From: Flavobacterium sp. JAD_PAG50586_2
GTDB lineage: Bacteria > Bacteroidota > Bacteroidia > Flavobacteriales > Flavobacteriaceae
Assembly (NCBI GenBank): GCA_023213215.1
Contig: CP096136.1
Coordinates: 1,860,001 to 1,924,000 of the forward strand
Direction: 5' to 3'
DNA: 64,000 nt
The notes below the pieces were generated by a model that worked only from the letters and a program-made list of their open reading frames with translations, was not told where the DNA came from and searched no databases. Shown in pieces: positions 26,464 to 35,844 of this stretch. Each line of letters opens with the position of its first letter. Position 1 is the first letter of the stretch. Position numbers and translations under genes: made by a program.

Positions 26464-27780
26464 TTAGTATCTGTAATACTCAGGCTTGTATGGCCCCTGA
26501 ACGTCAACACCAATGTAAGCAGCCTGCTCGTCATTTAATGTTTCCAATTCAACGCCTAATTTAGCTAAGTGTAATGCTGCTACTTTTTCATCTAAATGTT
26601 TTGGTAACATGTATACTTCGTTTTTGTAGGCTGCAGAGTTTGTCCATAACTCTAATTGCGCTAAAGTTTGGTTAGTGAATGAGTTACTCATTACGAAACT
26701 TGGGTGACCTGTTGCACAACCTAAGTTAACTAAACGACCTTCGGCAAGGATGATGATATCCTTTCCTGCGATAGTATATTTGTCAACCTGTGGCTTGATT
26801 TCGATTTTAGAGGCACCGTGGTTTTTGTTTAACCATGCCATGTCGATTTCGTTATCAAAGTGGCCAATGTTACAAACGATAGTTTTGTCTTTCATCTGCT
26901 CGAAGTGGCTTCCCATAACGATATCTTTATTTCCTGTAGTTGTGATGATGATATCCGCATTGCCAACAACAGTGTTTAATTTTTTAACTTCGAATCCGTC
27001 CATAGCTGCCTGTAAAGCACAGATTGGATCGATTTCGGTTACAGTTACGATAGAACCAGCACCTCTGAACGAAGCTGCAGTTCCTTTACCTACGTCACCG
27101 TATCCGCAAACAACTACTCTTTTACCAGCCAACATTAAGTCGGTAGCTCTTCTGATAGCATCCACAGCTGATTCCTTACAACCGTATTTGTTATCAAATT
27201 TAGATTTAGTAACTGAATCGTTTACATTGATAGCAGGCATGAATAATGTGCCGTTTTTCATTCTTTCGTAAAGCCTGTGGACACCAGTTGTAGTTTCTTC
27301 AGACAATCCTTTGATTCCAGGGATCAATTCAGGGTAACGGTCGAAAACCATGTTTGTCAAATCTCCACCATCATCCAAAATCATGTTCAATGGCTGACGA
27401 TCTTCACCAAAGAATAAGGTCTGCTCAATACACCAGTCAAAAGACTCTTCGTCAAGACCTTTCCAAGCATAAACCTGGATACCTGCAGCAGCGATTGCAG
27501 CAGCAGCCTGATCCTGAGTTGAGAAAATGTTGCATGAAGACCAGGTAACTTCAGCTCCAAGAGCAATTAATGTTTCAATAAGAACCGCAGTCTGGATGGT
27601 CATGTGAAGACATCCTGCAATACGTGCACCTTTTAAAGGCTGGCTTGCACCATACTCAGCGCGAAGTGCCATTAATCCTGGCATTTCAGCTTCTGCCAAT
27701 TCAATTTCTTTTCTTCCCCAAGCTGCAAGATTAATATCCTTAACTTTGTAAGCTACGAACGGTAATGTTTGTGTACTCAT
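26464..27780 (-). CDS. ahcY: Adenosylhomocysteinase
   Basis: A 438-residue enzyme that hydrolyses S-adenosylhomocysteine to adenosine and homocysteine, relieving product inhibition of methyltransferases. Signatures include [31 protein letters not shown], the NAD-binding [16 protein letters not shown], and the C-terminal [18 protein letters not shown] and [10 protein letters not shown]. Full length. On the minus strand TAATTTTG lies ~40 bp upstream as a -7 candidate. Confidence 0.97.
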   Translation of the reverse strand: MSTQTLPFVAYKVKDINLAAWGRKEIELAEAEMPGLMALRAEYGASQPLKGARIAGCLHMTIQTAVLIETLIALGAEVTWSSCNIFSTQDQAAAAIAAAGIQVYAWKGLDEESFDWCIEQTLFFGEDRQPLNMILDDGGDLTNMVFDRYPELIPGIKGLSEETTTGVHRLYERMKNGTLFMPAINVNDSVTKSKFDNKYGCKESAVDAIRRATDLMLAGKRVVVCGYGDVGKGTAASFRGAGSIVTVTEIDPICALQAAMDGFEVKKLNTVVGNADIIITTTGNKDIVMGSHFEQMKDKTIVCNIGHFDNEIDMAWLNKNHGASKIEIKPQVDKYTIAGKDIIILAEGRLVNLGCATGHPSFVMSNSFTNQTLAQLELWTNSAAYKNEVYMLPKHLDEKVAALHLAKLGVELETLNDEQAAYIGVDVQGPYKPEYYRY

Positions 27781-27814
27781 CTATATTGTATATTTGTGTT
27801 TTTAAAATCTGGCG

Positions 27815-27822
27815 CAAAATTA
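27815..27822 (-). promoter_or_regulatory. -7 element candidate of ahcY
   Basis: The minus strand reads TAATTTTG here, matching TAnnTTTG; no TTG at the best distance upstream, so only the -7 half is supported. Confidence 0.4.
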
Positions 27823-27908
27823 CGACATAGGTTTTGATTTTAATAATTTATTTTAAAATTTATCATTTGTTTATACGTTTAATCTTTTGAAAAACAGCAA
27901 AATACTAA

Positions 27909-28556
27909 ATGCCACTACATAAAGTCATTATATTAGCTCCGGGCACTAAACTCTATCTCTGGAAAATTACCGAAGAGGTGGATTTTTTTTTGCAGAACGT
28001 AACACTTAAGGACAGCTCCTTAGAACGCCTTGAAGGAATGAAAGCAGAAGGACATCAAAAAGGTTTTTTGGCCGTCCGGATGTTATTGCAGCATAACGAT
28101 TATACCGATTTTGATTTGTATTATGATGCGTTTGGCAAACCACACCTAAAGCCACAAGGATGCAGTATTAAGGATATGGAGATTTCAATCTCGCACTCCC
28201 ATGACTTTTCTGCGATTGTAATTAGTGAGCGGAAGATTGGGATTGATCTGGAAATCCTAAAAGACAAAACCCTGAAACTTGCGCCACGCTACATGGATGT
28301 TTCGCATCTTCAAAACCTAAGCAAAGAAGACGAACTGATAAAAGCAACTGTTGTTTGGGGAATCAAGGAATCTGTCTTTAAGATCAAGAATGTAATCGGG
28401 ATCAGTTTCAAGGACCATATCTTTGAGGATGATTTTGATTTAGCCGATAAGAAATGTGGAGTTATCTTGCGCTTCGACGATACCACCGAACGCTTTGATA
28501 TTGTTTTTGAGTTTATTGAAAACTATGTTTTTGTATGTGCGTTTAATTCTAATTAA
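27909..28556 (+). CDS. 4'-phosphopantetheinyl transferase superfamily protein
   Basis: A 215-residue Sfp/HetI-like protein that would attach phosphopantetheine from CoA to carrier proteins. Mg-binding and catalytic motifs are visible: ISISHSHDFSAIVIS, IGIDLE, and WGIKESVFKIKN (family W-x-x-K-E-A-x-x-K). It is divergent from ahcY and is followed one base later by a lipoprotein gene. Confidence 0.88.
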   Translation: MPLHKVIILAPGTKLYLWKITEEVDFFLQNVTLKDSSLERLEGMKAEGHQKGFLAVRMLLQHNDYTDFDLYYDAFGKPHLKPQGCSIKDMEISISHSHDFSAIVISERKIGIDLEILKDKTLKLAPRYMDVSHLQNLSKEDELIKATVVWGIKESVFKIKNVIGISFKDHIFEDDFDLADKKCGVILRFDDTTERFDIVFEFIENYVFVCAFNSN

Positions 28557-28557
28557 A

Positions 28558-29053
28558 ATGAAGAAAATAACTTTTTTTATTGGTTATGTCATTAGTCTCA
28601 TGCAATCAGAAGGAACAAAAAGGCGAACAGATCCCAGATAGAAACGCTCCGGTAATCCAGATTGACTCTGCTACCGTAGATACTACAACTTCTTCTGTAG
28701 GACTCAACTCCTTTGATGAGTTTCCCGAAGAAATTGATGGCCCGGGCTGTTTCTTTTCGATTGACGAAAAGGACTATGAAGCCAATCATTATGTGTATGC
28801 TGATAATGCAGACAGCATTTGCTATATAAAAATGAAGGGTAAATTTATAAGGTTCGAACTGCTGGAACGTAAAAGTGATACAATCTTTAATTCCTATATA
28901 GAAAAGTACAAAAGTGAAGATTATCTACTATCCGTCGAAGTAAAAAAGGTTAAGGAAGTCGATGAAACCTACTTTTATAAAGGGTCGATGTTTATAAAAT
29001 ATAAAAATGAACCCGCTGAAGAAAAGGAGTTGTATGGAGTTTGTGGCTGTTAA
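28558..29053 (+). CDS. Hypothetical lipoprotein (frameshifted in signal peptide)
   Basis: The ATG at 28558 gives MKKITFF and then breaks in the T7 run at 28572-28578. Removing one T restores MKKITFLLVMSLVSCNQKEQ, a textbook lipoprotein signal (lipobox LVSC), and continues to 29053 (~164 aa). The mature part has GPGCFFSIDEKDYEANHYVY and ends YGVCGC; its function is unknown. It starts one base after the transferase stop, so the two are probably co-transcribed. This is the only frameshift in the window that is an apparent base insertion. Confidence 0.7.
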
Positions 29054-29337
29054 ATTACTAACACGTTCATCGCAATCATCGTCATACTAAGCAGTACACT
29101 AAAAATAGTCATATTGAATACTGTTTTTGGCGTTAACTGAGCTAAGATTCCAACGTTTACCAGTGTACAAGTTATTACCACAAATCCTAACTGAATCATT
29201 TGTGGAATGGAGTTTCCGTTTTCAAGGATATACATTGCAGCTGCTCCTCCTAAACAACTTTGACCGATAATAACCAAGGCTGCAAAACCTACATAACTTT
29301 GCTGAAAATCTCCGAGTGTTTTTTGATATAGTGTCAT
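29050..29337 (-). CDS. Small three-helix membrane protein (95 aa)
   Basis: Three hydrophobic segments are visible (YVGFAALVIIGQSCLGGAAA, LGFVVITCTLVNVGILAQL, MTIFSVLLSMTMIAMNVLVI). The family is conserved in flavobacteria without known function, as far as I recognise. Its stop overlaps that of the convergent lipoprotein gene by four bases. Confidence 0.65.
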   Translation of the reverse strand: MTLYQKTLGDFQQSYVGFAALVIIGQSCLGGAAAMYILENGNSIPQMIQLGFVVITCTLVNVGILAQLTPKTVFNMTIFSVLLSMTMIAMNVLVI

Positions 29338-29478
29338 GATAGTATGATGTTTTATAATTTATAGGTCAAAATTACTGCTGTTATCATCCCTAAAAAATGA
29401 CAGAAATCATGTTTTGGAAAATTTCGTGTATTTTAAAAAAGGGTTTACATTTACAGACCTTTACCAAAATCAACCCAG

Positions 29479-30186
29479 ATGTTGTATGACCTAATTTTGT
29501 CGGCCAAAAAAACAAGCCGGAAATTGCTTGCTATCCTTTTGGACCCTGATAAGATTGAGATGAATTCTTTGGATGTATTGACTTCAAAAATCAATCAATC
29601 ACCTGCAACACATATTTTTGTGGGAGGAAGTTCCTTTGAAGGAAATCATCTGGACGAAATCATTATCAGGTTGAGATCAAAAAGTAAATTGCCAATCTTA
29701 CTTTTTCCGGGAAATCCATCCCAAATTTCGTCAGAAGCAGATGGGATTTTATTTCTTATGCTCCTTTCCGGAAGAAATCCGGATTACTTAGTCGAACATC
29801 AGATTGATGCTGTCCCGATATTGGAAAAAACCAAGTTGGAAATCATTTCAACAGGCTATATCCTAATTGAAAGCGGTGCCGAAACGGCTGTTGAACGTGT
29901 CAGCCAAACCAAACCTTTATCGAAACACAATATCAATTATATTGCCCAAACGGCAAAAGCGGGCCAATTAATCGGAAACAAAGTAATCTATCTCGAAGCC
30001 GGAAGTGGCGCTATGAATGCTGTAAGCACCGAAATCATTAAAAATGTTGCTGATAAAATTGCGATTCCATTAGTTGTTGGCGGAGGAATACGTTCGAAAA
30101 ACCAAATAGATGAAGCATACACTGCCGGTGCAGATTTGGTGGTAATTGGAACGGCTTTTGAAGATGACCTAAACTTTTTTGACTGA
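29479..30186 (+). CDS. pcrB: Geranylgeranylglyceryl/heptaprenylglyceryl phosphate synthase family protein
   Basis: A 235-residue TIM-barrel prenyltransferase. Family features are LLAILLDPDKIE, THIFVGGSSFEG, LPILLFPGNPSQIS, GYILIESG, VIYLEAGSGA, VVGGGIRSKNQI and DLVVIGTAFE. It joins a polyprenyl diphosphate to glycerol-1-phosphate to make ether lipids; the bacteroidotal group II enzymes are active but their end products are unclear. It ends by overlapping the pnuC start by one base (TGATG), so the genes are translationally coupled. Confidence 0.9.
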   Translation: MLYDLILSAKKTSRKLLAILLDPDKIEMNSLDVLTSKINQSPATHIFVGGSSFEGNHLDEIIIRLRSKSKLPILLFPGNPSQISSEADGILFLMLLSGRNPDYLVEHQIDAVPILEKTKLEIISTGYILIESGAETAVERVSQTKPLSKHNINYIAQTAKAGQLIGNKVIYLEAGSGAMNAVSTEIIKNVADKIAIPLVVGGGIRSKNQIDEAYTAGADLVVIGTAFEDDLNFFD

Positions 30187-30803
30187 TGTTCGAATTTCTT
30201 TTTAATCAATATAAAAACTATCCCACTCACGAAATCGTTCTGGAAATAACCGCTATTGTTTTCGGATTGCTAAGTGTTTGGTTTGCCAAAAAGGATAACA
30301 TTCTGGTTTTCCCAACAGGAATAATCAATACCGCCATTTATGTGTATCTACTTTGGAAATGGGAATTGCTGGGCGATATGATGATTAATTTTTACTATGC
30401 CGTAATGAGTATTTACGGTTGGTATCTTTGGACACGGAAGAAAGAGGAGGTAGTGGAATTTCCGATTTCGAAAATGAATACTTACGAAATGAAAGTTTCA
30501 GCAGTCATTTTTGTATTAACGATAGGATTTGTGACGGCTGTTTACACATTTTTTGATAAATTTACGGGCTTTATTTCCTATGTTGATATAGGAGTAACTG
30601 GAATTTTCTTTGTCGGGATGTGGCTGATGGCTCGAAGGAAAATTGAGAACTGGATTTTATGGATAATGGGTGATATTATTTCTATCCCAATGTATTTTGC
30701 CAAAGGATATTCGTTTACGGGCATTCAATATTTAATTTTTACAATAATCGCCATTTTCGGCTATTTAGAATGGAAGAGAACTTTACAAGAAAAGATAGTT
30801 TAG
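30186..30803 (+). CDS. pnuC: PnuC-family vitamin/nucleoside transporter
   Basis: A 205-residue membrane protein with about seven helices and PnuC-family motifs: EITAIVFGLLSVWFAKKDNI, FPTGIINTAIYVYLLWKWEL, MNFYYAVMSIYGWYLW-like (here NFYYAVMSIYGWYLW), and WILWIMGDIISIPMYFAKG. PnuC members take up nicotinamide riboside; PnuT members in Bacteroidota carry thiamine and are usually under TPP riboswitches. A TPP riboswitch and TonB receptor lie 2 kb downstream on the same strand, so thiamine is possible, but no riboswitch precedes this operon. The 3' end overlaps the next gene by 34 bp. Confidence 0.85.
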   Translation: MFEFLFNQYKNYPTHEIVLEITAIVFGLLSVWFAKKDNILVFPTGIINTAIYVYLLWKWELLGDMMINFYYAVMSIYGWYLWTRKKEEVVEFPISKMNTYEMKVSAVIFVLTIGFVTAVYTFFDKFTGFISYVDIGVTGIFFVGMWLMARRKIENWILWIMGDIISIPMYFAKGYSFTGIQYLIFTIIAIFGYLEWKRTLQEKIV

Positions 30804-32370
30804 CTAAGAAATATGGTTTTACGGAGGCTGATTTTGAGCAAATCAAAACCTTAGGTATTTCTTTGGATAAAATTGAAGGAGAACTTTTGTTGTTTAAATT
30901 GGGGATTCCAAAAATCACACTCGAAAAACCTGCGACTATCGATGATGGAATTATCAAATTATCCTCAGCCGAATTCCAGAAATATGCAGATTTGTTCGAT
31001 TCTAAAAAAGAGACTCTAAAACTTAAGAAATTCGTTCCGGCTTCTGGCGCAGCGAGTAGGATGTTTAAGTTCTTAAACGAATTCCTGAATGATTTTGATC
31101 ATGACAATGAAACCATCAACGCCTACATCAACCGGAAGAAAGACAAAAACCTGCCTATATTTTTAGCAGGAATTGAAAAGTTTCCTTTCTTCGAAGCGAT
31201 AAAAGCAAAGGTAAAGGAACTTTATCCCGATTATTACTCTTTGGAAAGCCACGAGAAAAGCTTCAGGTTTATCAAAACGATGCTTTCACCTGATTATTTC
31301 GACTTTTGCAATAAGCCTAAAGGCGTTTTGGATTTTCATAAATATGCAACAGAAATTGCAACTCCGGTTGAGGAACATCTTAACGAATGTGCTTTTTATG
31401 CCAGTTCCAATTCGGTTTCGCACCTGCATTTTACTGTTTCAGAAAACCATGAAAAGTTATTCCAAAACATAATAGACAGCGTTAAGTCTAAAGTGGAAAA
31501 AAATCGAATACGGAGCTTAATGTAAGTTATTCTTATCAGGACCAAAGCACCGATACCATTGCTGTAACGCCAAATAATGAACTTTTCCGCAATGAAAATG
31601 GCCAGTTGGTTTTTCGTCCAGGCGGACATGGAGCCTTAATAAATAATCTGAATAATCTGGATGCTGATGTGCTGTTCATCAAGAATATCGACAATGTAAT
31701 CCAGAATCATATTCAGGAAATCACACTGTATAAAAAAGGCTTAGCGGGAGTTTTACTTGATTTACAGCATCAGACTTTCCAAATCCTGATAGCCATAGAA
31801 AACGATCAGATAAGAGAAAACAACATTGCAGAGATAATCCATTTCATGGAGCAGAAGCTGAATATTGATATCCTCGAAGACTTTGATAAATATACCTTAG
31901 ATAATAAATTGGAGTTTATCAAAAACAAATTAAACCGGCCAATAAGGGTTTGTGGAATGGTTAAAAACGAAGGCGAACCCGGAGGCGGACCGTTTTGGGT
32001 CAGAAGCTATAAAGGCAATGTTTCACTGCAGATTGTAGAAAGTTCCCAAGTGGAAACCAATAACAAAGAGCAGGCTGGAATTTTGGCGAAAGCGACGCAT
32101 TTTAATCCGGTTGATTTGGTCTGTTCCACAAAAAACTATCAAGGAGAAAAGTTTGATTTAACCCAATTTGTAGATCAGAGCACCGGATTTATTGTTTCCA
32201 AAAACAGAAATGGAAAGGACTTAAAAGGTTATGAATTACCGGGATTATGGAATGGTGCCATGGCGAAATGGATAACCATCTTTGTGGAAGTTCCGCTGGT
32301 TACTTTCAATCCTGTAAAAACAGTAAATGACTTGTTGAAACCTGCTCACCAGCCTCAATATGAAAACTGA
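30770..32370 (+). CDS. DUF4301 family protein (frameshifted)
   Basis: The first part (MEENFTRKDSLAKKYGFTEADF) reads to 31525 and breaks in the A7 run at 31497-31503. One more A restores KVEKKSNTELNVSYSYQDQS and joins the frame to 32370 (~533 aa). Typical segments are FVPASGAASRMFKFLNEF, GVLDFHKYATEIATPVEEHL, FRPGGHGALINNLNNLDADV and VCGMVKNEGEPGGGPFWVRS. The glycine-rich FRPGGHGALINNL resembles nucleotidyl/sugar transferase loops; function is not established. It overlaps pnuC at its start and arfB at its end, so the run from pcrB to arfB looks like one operon. Confidence 0.88.
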
Positions 32371-32760
32371 AAGAATCCTGACAGAGTTGAATTTTAAGGC
32401 AGTCAGAAGTTCGGGTGCCGGTGGACAGAATGTAAACAAAGTGTCCTCTAAAGTAGTCCTGACTTTTGATTTAAATGCCACACAAGCCTTGAGTGATGAA
32501 GAAAAAGCCTTGATAGCCTCAAAACTGGCAACCAAATTAACTTCTGAAAACCTTTTGATACTAAATTGCGACGAAGACCGAAGCCAGCTTAAAAACAAAA
32601 CCATTGTCACAAAACGCTTTCTGAATTTGATTCAAAAGGCCTTGGTGGTTCCCAAAAAAGAAAAGCTACCAAAGTGCCGCGTTCGGTAATTGAAAAGCGA
32701 ATCAAGGAAAAAAGAAATACTTCCGAGATCAAACAAAACCGGAAAAAGCCTGAAGTTTGA
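32360..32760 (+). CDS. arfB: Alternative ribosome-rescue factor ArfB-like (frameshifted near 3' end)
   Basis: A small class-I-release-factor-like protein with the peptidyl-tRNA hydrolysis motif GGQ in RSSGAGGQNVNKVSSKV, and FLNLIQKALVVPKK. As written it ends KEKLPKCRVR. One more A in the A6 run at 32654-32659 gives VPKKRKATKVPRSVIEKRI and a basic tail ending RKKPEV at 32758-32760 (~133 aa), the expected ArfB tail that enters the mRNA channel. It hydrolyses peptidyl-tRNA on stalled ribosomes. Overlaps the DUF4301 stop by 11 bp. Confidence 0.88.
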
Positions 32761-32848
32761 TTTTCTATAATTTAAAATTGCTTCGCCAATTCACAAAATA
32801 AAATATTTTGCTCGGGTCATATTTAAAATTTATAATTACTTTTGCCCT

Positions 32849-32930
32849 GTCTCAAAAGGGGTGCTCTAAATAACGAGCTGAGATTATACCCAATGAACTT
32901 AGAACAGGTAATGCTGTTTAAGGATTTGAC
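32849..32930 (+). ncRNA. TPP riboswitch (THI element)
   Basis: The conserved THI core is present in order: GGGGTGCTC, GAGCTGAGATTATACCC, TGAACTTAGAACAGG and TAATGCTG, then AAGGA. A closing P1 can form between GTCTCAAA at the left and TTTGAC at the right. A -7 element TACTTTTG (32837-32844) precedes it. It should switch off the downstream receptor gene when thiamine pyrophosphate is plentiful. Confidence 0.93.
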
Positions 32931-33023
32931 AAAAACTAAAGTGCACGTTAGTTAGCGTCAGGAGTATCAATTTAATTTTTAACCAGGAATAATTACCTCT
33001 TTTTATTCGTAACAATTTTACGA

Positions 33024-35216
33024 ATGGAAATTTTATTCAATTTTTTTAGAGTTGCAAAGTTGCAAAGTCGCAAGGTCGCAAAGTTTTTGCCTATTGCCTA
33101 TTGCTTATTGCCTGTTGCCTCTTTTTCGCAAGAGAAAGTGCAGGACACCACCAAAGTCAATCAATTAGATGAAGTTTTAGTTTCGGGAGTTCGTGCCGGG
33201 AAAAAGAATCCGGTTACGTTTACCAATGTTACCAAAGAAGAAATCGCTCCCAGAAACCTTGGGCAGGATATTCCAATTTTACTTAATTATTTACCGTCGG
33301 TCGTAACGACTAGTGATGCCGGAAATGGCGTTGGCTATACTTACATGCGTGTTCGTGGTGCTGATGGCTCAAGGATTAATGTAACGCTAAATGGAATTCC
33401 GTTTAACGACAGCGAAAGTCAGGGTTCCTTTTTTGTTGATTTACCCGATTTTGCCAGCTCATTGGAAAGTGTTCAACTACAGCGTGGTGTTGGAACATCA
33501 ACGAATGGAGCCGGGGCTTTTGGTGCCAGCTTAAACATGCAGACCAAATCCTTTCAGGAAAAGGCGTATGCAGAAATCTCAAATTCTGGCGGAAGTTTCG
33601 GAACCAGGAAGCATACATTAGCTTTCGGAACCGGCTTGCATAATAACTTCGAAATGAACGGAAGGATTTCACAAATCGCTTCAGATGGTTATATTGACAG
33701 AGCGTCAACGAATATGTTTGGCTACTTTTTCAATGCTAATTATGTTTCAAAATCTACTCGGCTAAAGGCCATTGTTTTTGGCGGAAAGGAAAAAACCTAT
33801 CAGGCATGGAATGGGCTTGAAGATCCGGATCTGCTCGAAAATGACCGAACGTTCAATACGGCCGGAATTTATTTTGACGAAAACGGAAATGCCCAATTCT
33901 ACGACAACGAAACCGATAATTATTGGCAGCACCATTTTCAGCTGCACTGGTCGGAGAAATGGTCGGAGAGATGGACTTCGAATATTGCCTTGCACTACAC
34001 TTTAGGCAAAGGGTATTACGAGCAGTTTCGGGAAGATGCCGATTTAGCCGATTACAATTTATCAGACTTCGAAGGAAACACAACTGCAGATTTAGTTCGG
34101 CAGAAATGGTTAAAGAATGACTTTTTCGGAACAACATTTTCATTGAATTATAAAAACAACAAAACAGATATCTTATTTGGCGGTGCTGCCAATCGTTATT
34201 TGGGTTCTCATTTTGGCAAAGTAATTTGGACGCAGTTTTATGTTCCGGCTTCCAATAAATATTATGACAATTATGGAAATAAGGATGATGTGAATTTATA
34301 TGCAAAAGCGTCGCAGACTTTTGGCAAGATAAATGTCTTTGCGGATATGCAGTACCGAATGGTTTTTTACCAGGCAACCAGTCCGGACTTTTCAGACGTA
34401 AATGATACGTTCCGATTCTTTAATCCGAAAGTGGGAGTGAATTACGACTTAAATTCCAATAATGCCATTTATGCTTATGCCGGAATCGCCAACAAAGAAC
34501 CACGACGTGACGATTATGAAAACGGAAGCATCAAGCCGGAACGTTTGTATGATTATGAATTAGGCTGGAAGTACAATTCGAAAAAAGTGATGGTCAATAC
34601 GAATGTTTTTTACATGCAGTACAAAGATCAGTTGGTTTTAACCGGAGCATTGAACGATGTGGGTTCACCAATTTTTACCAATAGCGGCAATAGTTATCGT
34701 TACGGAATTGAAATCGAATCGGTAATAAAAATTATGGATAAGCTGACTTTTAGCCCGAATTTAACCTTGAGCCAGAATAAGAATAAAGATTTCTATTTTC
34801 AGCGTGATGGCGTTTTGCAGAATTTAGGAAACACCAGTATCGCGTATTCGCCAGATGTTGTTTTTGGAAATAACACAACGTATTCGCCAATAAAAAATCT
34901 TAGTGTTTCGTTACTCAACAAGTTTGTAGGAAAACAATTTATGGGAAACATTGATTCGAATAATTCAGTACTGAAAGCCTACAACGTTCACGATCTGAAT
35001 GTGACTTATTTGTGGACTATCAATAAAGGAATAGAATCGATCCAGTTTTTGGGATTGGTAAACAATATATTTGATTACGAATATCAATCTAACGGATATT
35101 TCTATACTTATGATGATGACTTCTCAACACCAGGAGTGATAACAACTATTGAAGGAACAGGTTTTTATCCGCAGGCGGGAATTAATTTCCTGGCTGGAGC
35201 AACCATAAGGTTCTAA
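33024..35216 (+). CDS. TonB-dependent receptor, probably for thiamine
   Basis: A 730-residue outer-membrane receptor controlled by the TPP riboswitch ~95 bp upstream. An N-terminal plug (TNVTKEEIAPRNLGQDIPIL, GYTYMRVRGADGSRINVTLNG, SLESVQLQRGVGTSTNGAGAF) is followed by a 22-strand-type barrel ending in the aromatic LAGATIRF. It lacks the usual carboxypeptidase-like N-terminal domain. The signal peptide is unusual: residues ~10-36 are encoded by a run of 8-bp and 7-bp tandem repeats and read FLPIAYCLLPVASFSQ. Translation from ATG 33024 is assumed, since no better start exists between it and the hydrophobic segment. Thiamine or a precursor as substrate is inferred from the riboswitch. Confidence 0.88.
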   Translation: MEILFNFFRVAKLQSRKVAKFLPIAYCLLPVASFSQEKVQDTTKVNQLDEVLVSGVRAGKKNPVTFTNVTKEEIAPRNLGQDIPILLNYLPSVVTTSDAGNGVGYTYMRVRGADGSRINVTLNGIPFNDSESQGSFFVDLPDFASSLESVQLQRGVGTSTNGAGAFGASLNMQTKSFQEKAYAEISNSGGSFGTRKHTLAFGTGLHNNFEMNGRISQIASDGYIDRASTNMFGYFFNANYVSKSTRLKAIVFGGKEKTYQAWNGLEDPDLLENDRTFNTAGIYFDENGNAQFYDNETDNYWQHHFQLHWSEKWSERWTSNIALHYTLGKGYYEQFREDADLADYNLSDFEGNTTADLVRQKWLKNDFFGTTFSLNYKNNKTDILFGGAANRYLGSHFGKVIWTQFYVPASNKYYDNYGNKDDVNLYAKASQTFGKINVFADMQYRMVFYQATSPDFSDVNDTFRFFNPKVGVNYDLNSNNAIYAYAGIANKEPRRDDYENGSIKPERLYDYELGWKYNSKKVMVNTNVFYMQYKDQLVLTGALNDVGSPIFTNSGNSYRYGIEIESVIKIMDKLTFSPNLTLSQNKNKDFYFQRDGVLQNLGNTSIAYSPDVVFGNNTTYSPIKNLSVSLLNKFVGKQFMGNIDSNNSVLKAYNVHDLNVTYLWTINKGIESIQFLGLVNNIFDYEYQSNGYFYTYDDDFSTPGVITTIEGTGFYPQAGINFLAGATIRF
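33051..33121. repeat. Tandem 8-bp and 7-bp repeats inside the receptor signal-peptide region
   Basis: Four 8-bp units (GTTGCAAA, GTTGCAAA, GTCGCAAG, GTCGCAAA; 33051-33082) and, shortly after, five 7-bp units of TTGCCTA type (33087-33121). Neither unit is a multiple of three, so changes in unit number would shift the reading frame. Confidence 0.8.
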
Positions 35217-35221
35217 TATAA

Positions 35222-35255
35222 AAATCCCGTCTGGTTTAACGAGACGGGATTTTTT
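35222..35255. terminator. Bidirectional terminator
   Basis: AATCCCGTCT / AGACGGGATT, a 10-bp stem with A and T flanks between the receptor gene and the convergent lipoprotein gene. Confidence 0.8.
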
Positions 35256-35682
35256 AATTTGTTATAACCAGATAGTCGCCATTTATTTGTACACGATACG
35301 GCTTCATTGTATATGGCTGTCCCGGACTTTGCCCCGAAAATAATAAGTATGGGTTTTCTGAAGTATTGCAATTACATTTTGCCTCTATGCCATTGACCGA
35401 CATTCGGGTAGTACAAGCGGTGCCCCATTCCTGGTTTGGACATGCTAAATCAAAAGCCATATAACTGCTTCCGGTATTGAATACCACAATTCCACCTACA
35501 CCTTGTGAAAAATCAACAATATGATTACTTGCAAATCGCACATTAGAGTATTGCGGAAGATTTGTATTAATGGATAAGTTAACCGGAAAGTTAGGAAGAT
35601 TAGGGTTTTTGTAATTAATGTTTCCGCCATCACAACCAAAAAGGAAAGGTAAAATGGCCAACAGGATTAAAATCTTCTTCAT
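35254..35682 (-). CDS. Rieske-like lipoprotein with altered cluster ligands
   Basis: A 142-residue lipoprotein (signal peptide MKKILILLAILPFLFGC). The C-terminal half looks like a Rieske fold (AKCNCNTSENPYLLFSG, then YRVQINGDYLVITN, as in the family tail YxVxxxGDxLxI). The ligand motifs are changed: the first motif is CPN instead of CTH, and the second is CNCN instead of CxxCH-like, so both His ligands appear replaced by Asn. An iron-sulfur cluster of normal type is therefore unlikely. The family assignment is from pattern only. Confidence 0.6.
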   Translation of the reverse strand: MKKILILLAILPFLFGCDGGNINYKNPNLPNFPVNLSINTNLPQYSNVRFASNHIVDFSQGVGGIVVFNTGSSYMAFDLACPNQEWGTACTTRMSVNGIEAKCNCNTSENPYLLFSGQSPGQPYTMKPYRVQINGDYLVITN

Positions 35683-35761
35683 GGTAAAATTATTTAAAAT
35701 ACATAGCGAAACAAATTTAAATTAATTAACTTTGACAAGCGTTAAAAAAACGCCAAGAATT

Positions 35762-35789
35762 TTGAAATAAAATTAAAACAATATCTTTG
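35762..35789 (+). promoter_or_regulatory. Promoter of greA
   Basis: TTG (35762-35764), 17-bp spacer, TATCTTTG (35782-35789), matching the Bacteroidota promoter form. Confidence 0.65.
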
Positions 35790-35796
35790 CAAAAAG

Positions 35797-35821
35797 AAAT
35801 CCCGTTCCGATGGGATTTTTT
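35797..35821 (+). terminator. Terminator-like hairpin in the greA leader
   Basis: AAATCCC (35797-35803) and GGGATTT (35812-35818) form a 7-bp stem with an 8-base loop, followed by T6. It lies only a few bases after the promoter and 24 bp before the greA start. No other plus-strand gene upstream needs it, since the receptor terminates at 35250 and the lipoprotein gene is antisense. Confidence 0.65.
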
Positions 35822-35844
35822 CTATTTATATAAAAGAGGAAAAC

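Noticed and set aside
26750..27271. 173-codon plus-strand frame inside ahcY
   Set aside because: Antisense to a highly conserved enzyme gene; no independent coding signs.
30186..30803. Calling the PnuC protein a thiamine transporter (PnuT) outright
   Set aside because: The TPP riboswitch is 2 kb downstream and controls a different transcript; substrate cannot be told from sequence by eye.
33403..34377. Several long minus-strand and alternative frames inside the TonB receptor gene
   Set aside because: Shadow frames of a clear receptor; no start signals and odd residue composition.
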